From contig NZ_CP015318.1 of assembly GCF_001686985.1 (NCBI RefSeq), forward strand, positions 928,001 through 992,000: a DNA stretch of 64,000 bases, given 5' to 3'. The notes under the pieces are model-generated. The model was not told the DNA's origin. It saw only the letters and a program-made list of their open reading frames with translations, and searched no databases. Shown here one piece after another: positions 39,495 through 47,225 of the stretch (position 1 is its first letter; each line of letters opens with the position of its first letter). This DNA comes from Mesorhizobium amorphae CCNWGS0123. GTDB taxonomy: Bacteria > Pseudomonadota > Alphaproteobacteria > Rhizobiales > Rhizobiaceae. The translations under genes and the position numbers were made by a program.

Positions 39495-41042
39495 ATGAAC
39501 ATCGTCCTGATCAATCCGCCGCACACCGCCATCGGCAGCCGCGTGCCGGACGACCATCTGCCGCCGCTCGGCCTGCTCGCGCTGGGCGGTCCGCTGCTCG
39601 ATGCCGGCCACCTTGTGCGCCTCGTCGACGCCGAGTTCGGGCCGATGCCGCTTGCCGCCCTCGTCCGCGACGCCCTTAGCGGCCAACCCGACTGCATCCT
39701 CATCGGCCATTCCGGCTCGACCTCGGCGCATCCGACGGCCTTGCGCATCGCGCAGATGATCAAGGCTCACGCCCCGGCAACGATCGTCATCTATGGCGGC
39801 GTGTTCCCGACTTATCACTGGCGCGACATTCTCGCTGAAACGGATGTCTTCGACTTCATCGTGCGGGGCGAGGGCGAGGCCACCATCGCAGCACTCATCG
39901 GGGCTCTGGAGCGGCGCGGGCCGCTGTCCGAGGTGCATGGCATCGCCTTTCGCGATGATTTGCGCCGCCCCTTCGCCACCCAGCCGGCGAAGACGATCGC
40001 CAATCTCGACGATTACCGTGTCGGCTGGGAGCTGATCGACCACCGCCGCTACAGCTATTGGGGCGGCAAGCGCGCCGTGGTCATGCAGTTCTCGCGGGGC
40101 TGTCCGCATCTGTGCAACTATTGCGGCCAGCGCGGTTTCTGGACCCGGTGGCGGCACCGCGATCCAAAAAAGTTCGCCCAGGAGATCGCCTGGCTGCATC
40201 GCGAGCACGGCGTCGAGCTGATCAACCTCGCCGACGAGAACCCGACGGTCTCGAAGAAGGCATGGCGCGTCTTCCTCGACGCGCTGATCGCCGAGAACGT
40301 GCCGGTGCTGATCGTCGGCTCGACCCGCGCCGACGACATCGTACGCGACGCCGACATCCTGCATCTCTATCGCAAGGCAGGCGTCATCCGCTGGCTGCTC
40401 GGCATGGAAAACACCGACGAGCAGACGCTGCAATTGATCCGCAAGGGCGGCAGCACCTCCTCCGACCGCGAGGCGATCCGGCTGCTCAGGCAGCATGGCA
40501 TCCTGTCGATGGCGACCTGGGTCGCCGGCTTCGAGGACGAGGGCTTTCGCGACCTCTGGCGCGGCTTCCGCCAATTGATCGCCTATGACCCGGACCAGAT
40601 CCAGGCGCTCTATGTCACCCCACACCGCTGGACGCCGTTCTTCCGTATCGCCAGAGACCGCAAGGTGATCCAGCTGGACGCCCGTCTTTGGGACTACAAG
40701 CACCAGGTTCTGCAGATGACCCGACTCAAACCCTGGATGCTGTTCTTCAGCGTCAAGCTGATCGAGCTGGCGGTGCAGTCGCGGCCGAAGGCGCTGGCGC
40801 GCATCCTGTTCCACAAGGATCCCGAGCAGCGCCATTCGATGCGCTGGTACACGCAGATGGGCCGCCGCGTCTGGTTTCGCGAGGTCTGGGGTTTTCTCGT
40901 CCGCGACCGCCGCCTCGAGCACGGCCCGACGCTGGCCGAATTCTGGGGCGCACCGCAGGACCAGGAGGAAGAATCGATGACGGTCGTGCGCCCGCCGCGC
41001 AAGCCGGCCGCAGCGCCCGCCGTGATTTCGCCGGGCGCCTGA
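39495..41042 (+). CDS. bchE: B12-binding radical SAM protein, BchE type
   Basis: A 515-residue enzyme. The N-terminal cobalamin-binding domain (NIVLINPPHTAIGSRVPDDH, GHSGSTSAHP, IYGGVFPTYHW) is followed by a radical SAM barrel with the cluster motif CPHLCNYCGQ (C-x3-C-x2-C, about residue 199) and GMENTDEQTL. The C-terminus (VTPHRWTPFFRIARDRKV, LWDYKHQVLQ) matches what I remember of the anaerobic Mg-protoporphyrin monomethyl ester cyclase BchE. No other bacteriochlorophyll gene is in the window, so a related porphyrin or other methyl-oxidation role is possible. Radical SAM/B12 assignment is firm; BchE function is not. Confidence 0.78.
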   Translation: MNIVLINPPHTAIGSRVPDDHLPPLGLLALGGPLLDAGHLVRLVDAEFGPMPLAALVRDALSGQPDCILIGHSGSTSAHPTALRIAQMIKAHAPATIVIYGGVFPTYHWRDILAETDVFDFIVRGEGEATIAALIGALERRGPLSEVHGIAFRDDLRRPFATQPAKTIANLDDYRVGWELIDHRRYSYWGGKRAVVMQFSRGCPHLCNYCGQRGFWTRWRHRDPKKFAQEIAWLHREHGVELINLADENPTVSKKAWRVFLDALIAENVPVLIVGSTRADDIVRDADILHLYRKAGVIRWLLGMENTDEQTLQLIRKGGSTSSDREAIRLLRQHGILSMATWVAGFEDEGFRDLWRGFRQLIAYDPDQIQALYVTPHRWTPFFRIARDRKVIQLDARLWDYKHQVLQMTRLKPWMLFFSVKLIELAVQSRPKALARILFHKDPEQRHSMRWYTQMGRRVWFREVWGFLVRDRRLEHGPTLAEFWGAPQDQEEESMTVVRPPRKPAAAPAVISPGA

Positions 41043-41066
41043 ACGACACGCGGTCACCTTAAAAAT

Positions 41067-41132
41067 ATACGCAACGTATGCATATTGACATACGCAGTGT
41101 ATGTACCCACATCTGACATACGGGGCGTATGT
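41067..41132. promoter_or_regulatory. Cluster of three palindromic operators upstream of the Rid-family gene
   Basis: Three related palindromes: ATACG-CAA-CGTAT (41067-41079), ACATACG-CAG-TGTATGT (41088-41104) and ACATACG-GGG-CGTATGT (41116-41132, perfect). Centres are about 23 and 28 bases apart. A TTGACA -35-like box (41085-41090) overlaps the middle site, so binding there would block polymerase. They are symmetrical and suit a dimeric TetR- or GntR-like regulator, which is not obvious in the window. Confidence 0.8.
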
Positions 41133-41206
41133 GAACTGCCCCGACAGTGGGATGCAGGCCGAGATCGTCGGGAGATCCGGGCCTGCTAGGTCTAGATGGA
41201 GTGAAA

Positions 41207-41605
41207 ATGACCAAACGTGACGCGATCTTCCCTGCCGACCGGCAGGCTCTCTACGAGATCAATCGCTATTCGGCGGCGATCCGCTCGGGCGACTTTCTGT
41301 TCGTCTCGGGCCAGGTCGGCAGCCGCGAGGACGGGTCGCCCGAGCCGGTCTTCGAAAAGCAGGTCCAGCTTGCCTTCGACAATCTCGCGGCCGTGCTGAA
41401 GGCCGCCGGCTGCACGTTCGACGACATCGTTGACGTCACCACGTTCCACACCGATCCCGCCGCGCAGTGGGGGGCGATTGATGCCGTTCGGCTGAAGGTG
41501 TTCGGTGAACCGCCCTACACGAACTGGACCGCGGTCGGCGTGAACTGGCTGGCCGGCTTCGACTTTGAAATAAAGGTCATCGCGCGCCTGCCTCAGCCTG
41601 CCTGA
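41207..41605 (+). CDS. Rid-family (YjgF/RidA-like) protein
   Basis: A 132-residue trimeric YjgF-fold protein: FLFVSGQVGSREDG, the helix QVQLAFDNLAAVLKAAGCTFDDIV, and C-terminal FEIKVIARL. RidA itself needs an Arg in a P-A-R-S/T motif for imine deaminase activity; here the place reads PPYTNWTAVGV with no Arg, so this is likely another Rid subgroup with unknown activity. GGAG five bases before ATG. It is preceded by three palindromic operators, so is probably tightly regulated. Confidence 0.88.
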   Translation: MTKRDAIFPADRQALYEINRYSAAIRSGDFLFVSGQVGSREDGSPEPVFEKQVQLAFDNLAAVLKAAGCTFDDIVDVTTFHTDPAAQWGAIDAVRLKVFGEPPYTNWTAVGVNWLAGFDFEIKVIARLPQPA

Positions 41606-41630
41606 TCGACTGGCTGCGGCCAATGGCGGC

Positions 41631-42524
41631 TCAGGGCACGATCAGCGTGCCGGCGCCGTGCTCGGTGAACAGTTCCAGCAGCACCGAATGCGGCGTCTTG
41701 CCGTTGAGGATGACGACGCCTTCGACGCCGCGCTCGATCGCCTCGATGCAGGTCTCGACCTTGGGGATCATGCCGCCCGACACCGTACCGTCCTTGATCA
41801 GCGCCTTGGCCTCGGCCACCGTAAGCTCGTCGATCAGATTCTTGTTCTTGTCGAGCACGCCGGGCACGTCGGTCAGGAACAACAGGCGTGAGGCCTGGCA
41901 GGCGCCGGCGATGGCGCCGGCGAAAGTGTCGGCATTGATGTTGTAGGTATGGCCGTCGCGGCCAGGCGCCACCGGCGCCAGCACCGGGATCATTTCGGAG
42001 CGCGCCAGCAGATCGAGCAGCGTGCGGTCGACCTCCACCGGTTCGCCGACGAAGCCGAGGTCCAGCACGCGCTCGATGTTGGAATCCGGGTCGATCATGG
42101 TTTTGCGCGCCTTTTCGGCGAACACCATGTTGCCGTCCTTGCCGCACAGGCCGATCGCCCACTCGCCCTCGGCATTGATCAGCGCCACGATCTCCTTGTT
42201 GATCGAACCGGCCAGCACCATCTCGACGATCTCGACCGTCTTCTGGTCGGTGACACGCAGGCCGCCCTCGAACTTCGATTCGATGCCCATCTTGTTGAGC
42301 ATGGCGCCGATCTGCGGCCCGCCGCCATGGACGACGATCGGGTTGACGCCGGATTGTTTCAACAGCGCGATGTCGCGGGCGAAGGCCTTGCCGAGCTCGA
42401 TGTCGCCCATGGCATGGCCGCCATATTTCACCACCACCGTCTTGTTCTCGTAGCGCTGCATGTAGGGCAGCGCCCTGGAGAGCAGCGCGGCCTGCATTTC
42501 GGCGGTGGCGGCGATGTCCGTCAT
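41631..42524 (-). CDS. argB: Acetylglutamate kinase
   Basis: A 297-residue kinase for the second step of arginine synthesis. The phosphate loop [11 protein letters not shown] (about residue 30), substrate loop [16 protein letters not shown] and ATP-side [18 protein letters not shown] segment are all present. The N-terminal helix ([18 protein letters not shown]) is the form found in arginine-inhibited hexameric enzymes, so feedback control is likely. In related rhizobia it sits beside engB; here the two are about 10 kb apart. Confidence 0.97.
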   Translation of the reverse strand: MTDIAATAEMQAALLSRALPYMQRYENKTVVVKYGGHAMGDIELGKAFARDIALLKQSGVNPIVVHGGGPQIGAMLNKMGIESKFEGGLRVTDQKTVEIVEMVLAGSINKEIVALINAEGEWAIGLCGKDGNMVFAEKARKTMIDPDSNIERVLDLGFVGEPVEVDRTLLDLLARSEMIPVLAPVAPGRDGHTYNINADTFAGAIAGACQASRLLFLTDVPGVLDKNKNLIDELTVAEAKALIKDGTVSGGMIPKVETCIEAIERGVEGVVILNGKTPHSVLLELFTEHGAGTLIVP

Positions 42525-42631
42525 CGGTATGGATCCCAGCTTGGCATGAACGGCGGCGTCTTAGCGGGAATTGGCGCAGGCCGCAAACGGCTTTGCTGTC
42601 ACAAATTAATGAAAATCGCGTGCTGCGGGAC

Positions 42632-44128
42632 CTAGGCCGGCGCCTTGAGCGGTGCCCGCCGCTTCTGCCAGCCGGAAATCTTCTCCATCTGCGCGGCGAA
42701 GGACAACAGCGTCTCCTCGTCGCCTGGGCGTCCGGCGGCCTGGATGCCGAGCGGCAGGCCGGCCGCGGTGACATGGACGGGCAGCGCGATCGATGGCTGG
42801 CCGCTGACATTATGGATCGCCGGCCAATGGGTGAACCACAGGCTCTTGTCCATCAATTGCCCGAACAGTGACGGCACCTTCAGAAGCCGGGTGAGGTGCA
42901 GCTTGTCCAGCATGTTTTCGATGAATTCGTCGGCGCCCTTCGGGTCCATGGCGCCGCAGGCCAGCGGCGGATGCGCGATGATCGGCATCAGCACGGCGTC
43001 GTACTGCGCGGTCTCGCTGATCAGCCGGCGCGACGTTGCATGCAGCCGCTGCAGGATCTCGTAGATCTCGCCAGCGGGAATGATCTCGCCGAAGCGGCTG
43101 AGCACGCGCGTGGCGCGCTCGATGTCACCGGCAACAGAGCGGCCGACGCGCAAGGCTTCGGCACGCATGGTACCGGCCACGGCGGAAGCCACCGTCTTGC
43201 AGAAATCGGCCATGAAGTCGCGATCGATATAGGACAGGTCGATCTCCGCGACCGTATGGCCGCCCTCGCGCGCCAGCGCCACCGCCGTGTCCAGCGCCGT
43301 CAGCGTCTCGGCCGAAATCGGCAGGCCGAGCGGCGATTTCCGGTAGACGGCGAGCTTGAGCTTGCCGGGATCGCGCGCCGCGGCGGCGGCAAAGGAGCCT
43401 TTCGGCGACGGTGCGGCATAGGGTGACAGCGGATCGGCGCCGTGGGTCAGGTCGAGCAGCAGCGCCGTATCGCGGACCGAGCGGCTGACGGCATGATCGA
43501 CGACCATGCCGTACCAGCTCTCGCTGACCAGCGGCGTCAGCGGCACGCGGCCGCGCGAGGTTTTCAGCCCGACCAGCCCGCTGCAGGCCGACGGCACGCG
43601 GATCGAGCCGCCGCCGTCCGAGGCATGCGCCGCCGGCACCACGCCGGCCGCCACCAGCGCGGCGGCGCCCCCGGACGAGCCGCCCGTCGTATGGCCCGTG
43701 TTCCACGGATTGCGGGTGATGCCGAACGCGGCCGACTCGGTCATCAGCCTCAGCCCGTGCTCGGGCGAGGTGCTGGTGGCGATCGGAATGAGGCCGGCGG
43801 CAAGATAGCGCTCGGTCATCACCGAATTGAAGTCGGCGGTGAAAGCCGGAATGCGGCTGCCGCCATGGGTCGGCACGCCTTTTATGGCGATGCCGAGATC
43901 CTTGATCGCGAAGGGCACGCCGGCAAGCGGTAGCTTGCGGTCGACGGTTTTGGCGCGCAATCGCGCCGCGTCGTAGAGCGGCTCGGCGATGGCGTTGATA
44001 TCTGGGCGGGTCGCCTCGGCCCGCGCGATCGCCGCATCGACAAGCTCTTGCGGCGAGACCTCTCCTTGCTGCACCAGCCCGGCCAGGCCGGTTGCATCCT
44101 GCTCCCACAACACCCGTTCAACCGACAT
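42632..44128 (-). CDS. Amidase signature family enzyme
   Basis: A 498-residue hydrolase with the Ser-cisSer-Lys triad: Lys in PFAIKDLGI (about residue 75), cis-Ser and Ser in the Gly/Ser-rich TGGSSGGAAALVAAGVVPAA and SDGGGSIRVPSACSGLVGLK. Full length. Substrates in this family range from aliphatic and cyclic amides to allophanate; none is indicated. Purine-rich GGGAGAGGG precedes the ATG. First gene in the accessory block between argB and engB. Confidence 0.92.
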   Translation of the reverse strand: MSVERVLWEQDATGLAGLVQQGEVSPQELVDAAIARAEATRPDINAIAEPLYDAARLRAKTVDRKLPLAGVPFAIKDLGIAIKGVPTHGGSRIPAFTADFNSVMTERYLAAGLIPIATSTSPEHGLRLMTESAAFGITRNPWNTGHTTGGSSGGAAALVAAGVVPAAHASDGGGSIRVPSACSGLVGLKTSRGRVPLTPLVSESWYGMVVDHAVSRSVRDTALLLDLTHGADPLSPYAAPSPKGSFAAAAARDPGKLKLAVYRKSPLGLPISAETLTALDTAVALAREGGHTVAEIDLSYIDRDFMADFCKTVASAVAGTMRAEALRVGRSVAGDIERATRVLSRFGEIIPAGEIYEILQRLHATSRRLISETAQYDAVLMPIIAHPPLACGAMDPKGADEFIENMLDKLHLTRLLKVPSLFGQLMDKSLWFTHWPAIHNVSGQPSIALPVHVTAAGLPLGIQAAGRPGDEETLLSFAAQMEKISGWQKRRAPLKAPA

Positions 44129-44221
44129 CGCCGCCCTCTCCCGCCTGGCTGGAGGCTAGCCGCAGGCGATTTCCTTGGCAACGGCGCATGATTTGTCGGT
44201 GGGCAAGCAGGCGCGCCTGGA

Positions 44222-44267
44222 GCAATTCCAGGAAAAGTGTGAAACGGTTTTCCGTCCGGAATTGCGT
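44222..44267 (+). repeat. Palindromic intergenic repeat, family A, copy 3
   Basis: GCAATTCCAGGAAAAGTG, then ACGGTTTTCCGTCCGGAATTG: the clearest copy, with AATTCC-x-GGAAAA against TTTTCC-xxx-GGAATT. It lies in the gap between the amidase and the sigma factor gene. Confidence 0.85.
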
Positions 44268-44345
44268 CAGAACAAAGAGATCGGGGTGGTGAACAACATC
44301 GTTTTCCGCGATTGCAAATATAACGCAATCGCCTAATTTGCGGCC

Positions 44346-44885
44346 ATGGCGCCGCAGGATATCAGCAAGCTGATCGTCCGGACTTCGATGAAGGACCGGG
44401 CCGCGTTCGATCTGCTCTACAGGCAGACAAGCGCGAAACTTTTCGGCGTCTGCCTTCGTGTATTGAACGATCGGGGAGATGCGGAAGAAGCGCTTCAGGA
44501 AGTCTTCGTCAAGATATGGACCAAGGCGGACCGTTTCGCTGTCTCTGATCTGAGCCCGATTTCCTGGCTGGTGGCCATTGCGCGCAATCATGCGATCGAT
44601 CGCATCAGGGCGCGGCGGGTGCCTGCCGCCCATATCGATGCCGCGCTCGACGTGGCCGATCCGGCGCCGGGACCGGAGGCCATGGTTGTGGCGGGCGGTG
44701 AGTCCGAACGCATCTACCATTGTCTCGATGAACTGGAAAAGGACCGGGCGGCGGCCGTCCGGGGCGCCTATCTCAACGGCGAAAGTTATGCCGAACTTGC
44801 GGAGCGCCATCGCGTGCCGCTGAACACGATGCGGACCTGGCTGCGGCGCAGCCTGTTGAAGCTTAGGGAATGCCTGGAAAGATGA
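44346..44885 (+). CDS. ECF sigma factor (SigK-like)
   Basis: A 179-residue extracytoplasmic-function sigma factor. Region 2: AFDLLYRQTSAKLFGVCLRVL, then DAEEALQEVFVKIWTKADRF and WLVAIARNHAIDRIRARR; region 4: LDELEKDRAAAVRGAYLNGESYAELAERHRVPLNTMRTWL in segments. Its stop overlaps the anti-sigma start (ATGA), so sigma and anti-sigma are made together. No ribosome-binding site is visible before the ATG; a short or leaderless transcript or another start is possible. Confidence 0.92.
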   Translation: MAPQDISKLIVRTSMKDRAAFDLLYRQTSAKLFGVCLRVLNDRGDAEEALQEVFVKIWTKADRFAVSDLSPISWLVAIARNHAIDRIRARRVPAAHIDAALDVADPAPGPEAMVVAGGESERIYHCLDELEKDRAAAVRGAYLNGESYAELAERHRVPLNTMRTWLRRSLLKLRECLER

Positions 44886-45601
44886 CGCTGGCAGAGGACA
44901 ACGGACCGGAACGTGGAGGCGACGACCTGTTCGCCGCCGAATACGTTCTTGGCGTGCTCGCCACGGACGAGCGCCAGATCGCGGCCCGCCGCATCGACAC
45001 CGAAGCCGGTTTCGCCCGTCTGGTCGACAGCTGGGAAGTGCACTTTTCGCCGATGGCCGCCGCCTATCCCGAGATAGAGCCTCCGGCCTCGCTCAAACCG
45101 GCGGTCGACCGCCGGCTGTTCGCCTCCTCGTCGACTGCGACACAGCCAAGCGCCGGCCTCTGGTCGAGCCTTGGCTTCTGGCGCGGCCTTGCCGCGGCGG
45201 CCGTCGCCGCGCTCGCCATCTACGTCGCCGTGCCCTACCTCAACCCGCCGGTCGTTGCGCCGCAGGAGCGGCTTGTCGCCTCACTGGCGGCCGACGGCAG
45301 CGACGTCAAATATCTCGTCGTCTATGACGCGGCGCGCCGCGATGTCGGCCTGTCGCTGGTTTCCGGCGAGCGTGCCGCCGGCAAGGACTTCGAGCTGTGG
45401 ATGATCGAGGGCAAGAATGCCCCGGTCTCGATGGGCGTCATCCCGGCCGGCCAGACCACGCATTTGGCCGTTACGCCGGCCGTCCAGCAGAAGCTCGCGC
45501 AAGGCGCCGTGCTTGCCGTCAGCGTCGAGCCGACAGGTGGCTCTCCGACCGGCCAGCCGACCGGGCCTGTCGTCGCCGCGGGCGATCTCAAAGGCATATG
45601 A
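44882..45601 (+). CDS. Anti-sigma factor, RskA type
   Basis: A 239-residue single-pass membrane protein: cytoplasmic anti-sigma domain (DDLFAAEYVLGVLATDERQIAARR), one membrane helix at about residues 99-120 (GLAAAAVAALAIYVAVPYL), and an extracytoplasmic RskA-like domain (KYLVVYDAARRDVGLSLVSG, FELWMIEGKNAPVSMGVIPAG). This is the pattern of regulated anti-sigma-K factors. The start at 44882 gives the four-base overlap with the sigma gene; an in-frame upstream ATG would overlap further and is less likely. Confidence 0.9.
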   Translation: MTLAEDNGPERGGDDLFAAEYVLGVLATDERQIAARRIDTEAGFARLVDSWEVHFSPMAAAYPEIEPPASLKPAVDRRLFASSSTATQPSAGLWSSLGFWRGLAAAAVAALAIYVAVPYLNPPVVAPQERLVASLAADGSDVKYLVVYDAARRDVGLSLVSGERAAGKDFELWMIEGKNAPVSMGVIPAGQTTHLAVTPAVQQKLAQGAVLAVSVEPTGGSPTGQPTGPVVAAGDLKGI

Positions 45602-45627
45602 TCCCCGAAATTTGACTTGCCTTACTA

Positions 45628-45650
45628 GGCAGATTTCAAATCTATCTGCC
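45628..45650. repeat. Inverted repeat after the anti-sigma gene
   Basis: GGCAGAT and ATCTGCC with a nine-base AT-rich spacer, 27 bases after the anti-sigma stop and 170 before the fasciclin gene. It could be a weak terminator or an operator; no T-tract. Confidence 0.4.
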
Positions 45651-45823
45651 ACGGCAGTTGGATCCTGCAAGCATGCAATCTGGCAAAGATCGTACGGGGA
45701 AATTCCATCCCACACGCGTTCGAGACAAAACTTTCTTATCGGTCGACGAAACTCACGCATTTCTGACCCGTATCTTCTTGCGTTCCCAACAACGGGAAAC
45801 GATATCCAGAGGAGATAGAAATC

Positions 45824-46381
45824 ATGCGTAAACTCGCCACCCTTTTGCTTGCCGGTACGATCGCCGTTTCCGCGCTCGGCGCCGCCGCCTATGCCGCCAA
45901 TCCGATGGTCGGGGGCGCCCCGATGTATGCCAAGAAGAACATCATCGAGAACGCCGTCAATTCGAAGGACCACACCACGCTGGTTGCAGCCGTCAAGGCC
46001 GCAGGCCTGGTCGACACGCTGCAAAGCGCCGGTCCCTTCACCGTGTTCGCGCCGACCAACGAGGCCTTCGCGGCGCTTCCGGCCGGCACCGTCGAAATGC
46101 TGCTCAAGCCCGAGAACAAGGACAAGCTGACTAAGATCCTGACCTGCCATGTTATCGGCGCCAAGGCGCTGGCGGCTGACGTGACCAAGATGGTCAAGGA
46201 TGATGGCGGCGCTCACAAGGCCAAGACCGCGGGCGGCTGCGAACTGACGCTCAAGGCCGATGGCGGCAAGGTCACCGTCACCGACGAGAACGGCAATGTC
46301 GCCAACGTGACGATCGCCGATGTCGAGCAGTCGAACGGCGTCATCCACGTCATCGACAAGGTTCTCTTGCCGAAGATGTAA
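45824..46381 (+). CDS. Secreted fasciclin (FAS1) domain protein
   Basis: A 185-residue protein with a signal peptide (MRKLATLLLAGTIAVSALGAAAYA, cut after Ala-Tyr-Ala) and one FAS1 domain: IIENAVNSKDHTTLVAAVKAAGL, TVFAPTNEAFAALPAGTVE, and VIHVIDKVLLPKM at the end. FAS1 proteins act in adhesion or the cell surface. It follows the SigK/RskA-like pair; in Mycobacterium tuberculosis SigK controls the FAS1 proteins MPT70 and MPT83, which makes this gene a likely target. GAGGAG precedes the ATG. Confidence 0.95.
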   Translation: MRKLATLLLAGTIAVSALGAAAYAANPMVGGAPMYAKKNIIENAVNSKDHTTLVAAVKAAGLVDTLQSAGPFTVFAPTNEAFAALPAGTVEMLLKPENKDKLTKILTCHVIGAKALAADVTKMVKDDGGAHKAKTAGGCELTLKADGGKVTVTDENGNVANVTIADVEQSNGVIHVIDKVLLPKM

Positions 46382-46419
46382 CAAAGGGCCCGCTGCCGGC
46401 GAACTGGCAGCAAGCACCC

Positions 46420-46456
46420 TGCCGACCGCGCGGGTCAATGACCCGCGCGGTCGGCA
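46420..46456. terminator. Very strong 18-base-arm hairpin after the fasciclin gene
   Basis: TGCCGACCGCGCGGGTCA and TGACCCGCGCGGTCGGCA are exact inverted arms around one base. It starts 39 bases after the fasciclin stop. It lacks a T-tract. A smaller hairpin (CTGCC/GGCAG) precedes it at about 46392-46410. Confidence 0.6.
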
Positions 46457-46583
46457 TGCGTTCGATCCGCAGCGTTGCTCCAGGGATGGAGCCGGTGCGG
46501 AGTGTTCGTTTCCAGGACCGTCACCGGCTTTTGATTTCCGGCTGGCGGTCTAATCTGGCAAATTGATAGCAGGAGGAAATTGC

Positions 46584-47087
46584 ATGACCCGTCGCGACTT
46601 TCTCTGGAGCGGCGCTGCCGCCATGGCATTGTTGGCCGGCACGGCGGCAATGCTGCGCATGGGAGGCCCCAAGGATGCGCTGGCAGCCCAGACCTTCGAG
46701 GTCACAAAGACCGACGCCGAATGGCACGCCATCCTGTCCGACGCGGCCTACAACGTGCTGCGCAAGGAAGGCACGGAATACCCCGGCACCAGCCCGCTGC
46801 TCAACGAGCACCGCAAGGGCGTTTTCGCCTGCGCCGGCTGCGACCTGCCGCTCTATTCGTCCGAGACCAAGTTCGATTCCGGCACCGGCTGGCCGAGCTT
46901 CTGGCAGGAGCTTCCCAATGCCGTCGGCAAGACCGTGGACCGTTCGCTCGGCATGACCCGCACCGAAGTCCACTGCCGCCGTTGCGGCGGCCATCTCGGC
47001 CATGTCTTCGACGACGGGCCGCCGCCGACCGGCCTGCGCCACTGCATCAACGGCGTCGCACTGACCTTCAAGCCGGCTGCGGCCTAG
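46584..47087 (+). CDS. msrB: Tat-exported methionine sulfoxide reductase B
   Basis: A 167-residue MsrB with a Tat signal: TRRDFLWSGAAAMALLAG. The catalytic domain has both zinc pairs (CAGC at about residue 83 and CRRC at about 131), the segment KFDSGTGWPSFW and the catalytic Cys in RHCINGVAL. It reduces methionine-R-sulfoxide in proteins; export suggests repair in the periplasm. AGGAGG at ideal spacing fixes the start. It lies behind the fasciclin gene and may belong to the same oxidative-stress response. Confidence 0.94.
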   Translation: MTRRDFLWSGAAAMALLAGTAAMLRMGGPKDALAAQTFEVTKTDAEWHAILSDAAYNVLRKEGTEYPGTSPLLNEHRKGVFACAGCDLPLYSSETKFDSGTGWPSFWQELPNAVGKTVDRSLGMTRTEVHCRRCGGHLGHVFDDGPPPTGLRHCINGVALTFKPAAA

Positions 47088-47225
47088 ATCAGGCGACAAA
47101 TTTGGAATTGCGGCTGTGAGGCCCCCTCTGCTTAAAAGATGGGGCCAAAACAGTTAAGTTCAAGAATTGCCAGATGGCCTTTTATGCATAGATTTCGGAG
47201 CCCTGCCTGAGGAGGGCCTGAAGAT

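Noticed and set aside
41067..41132. Possible CRISPR-like array in the repeated ACATACG region
   Set aside because: Only three short palindromic sites with unequal spacers; they fit operators, not CRISPR repeats.
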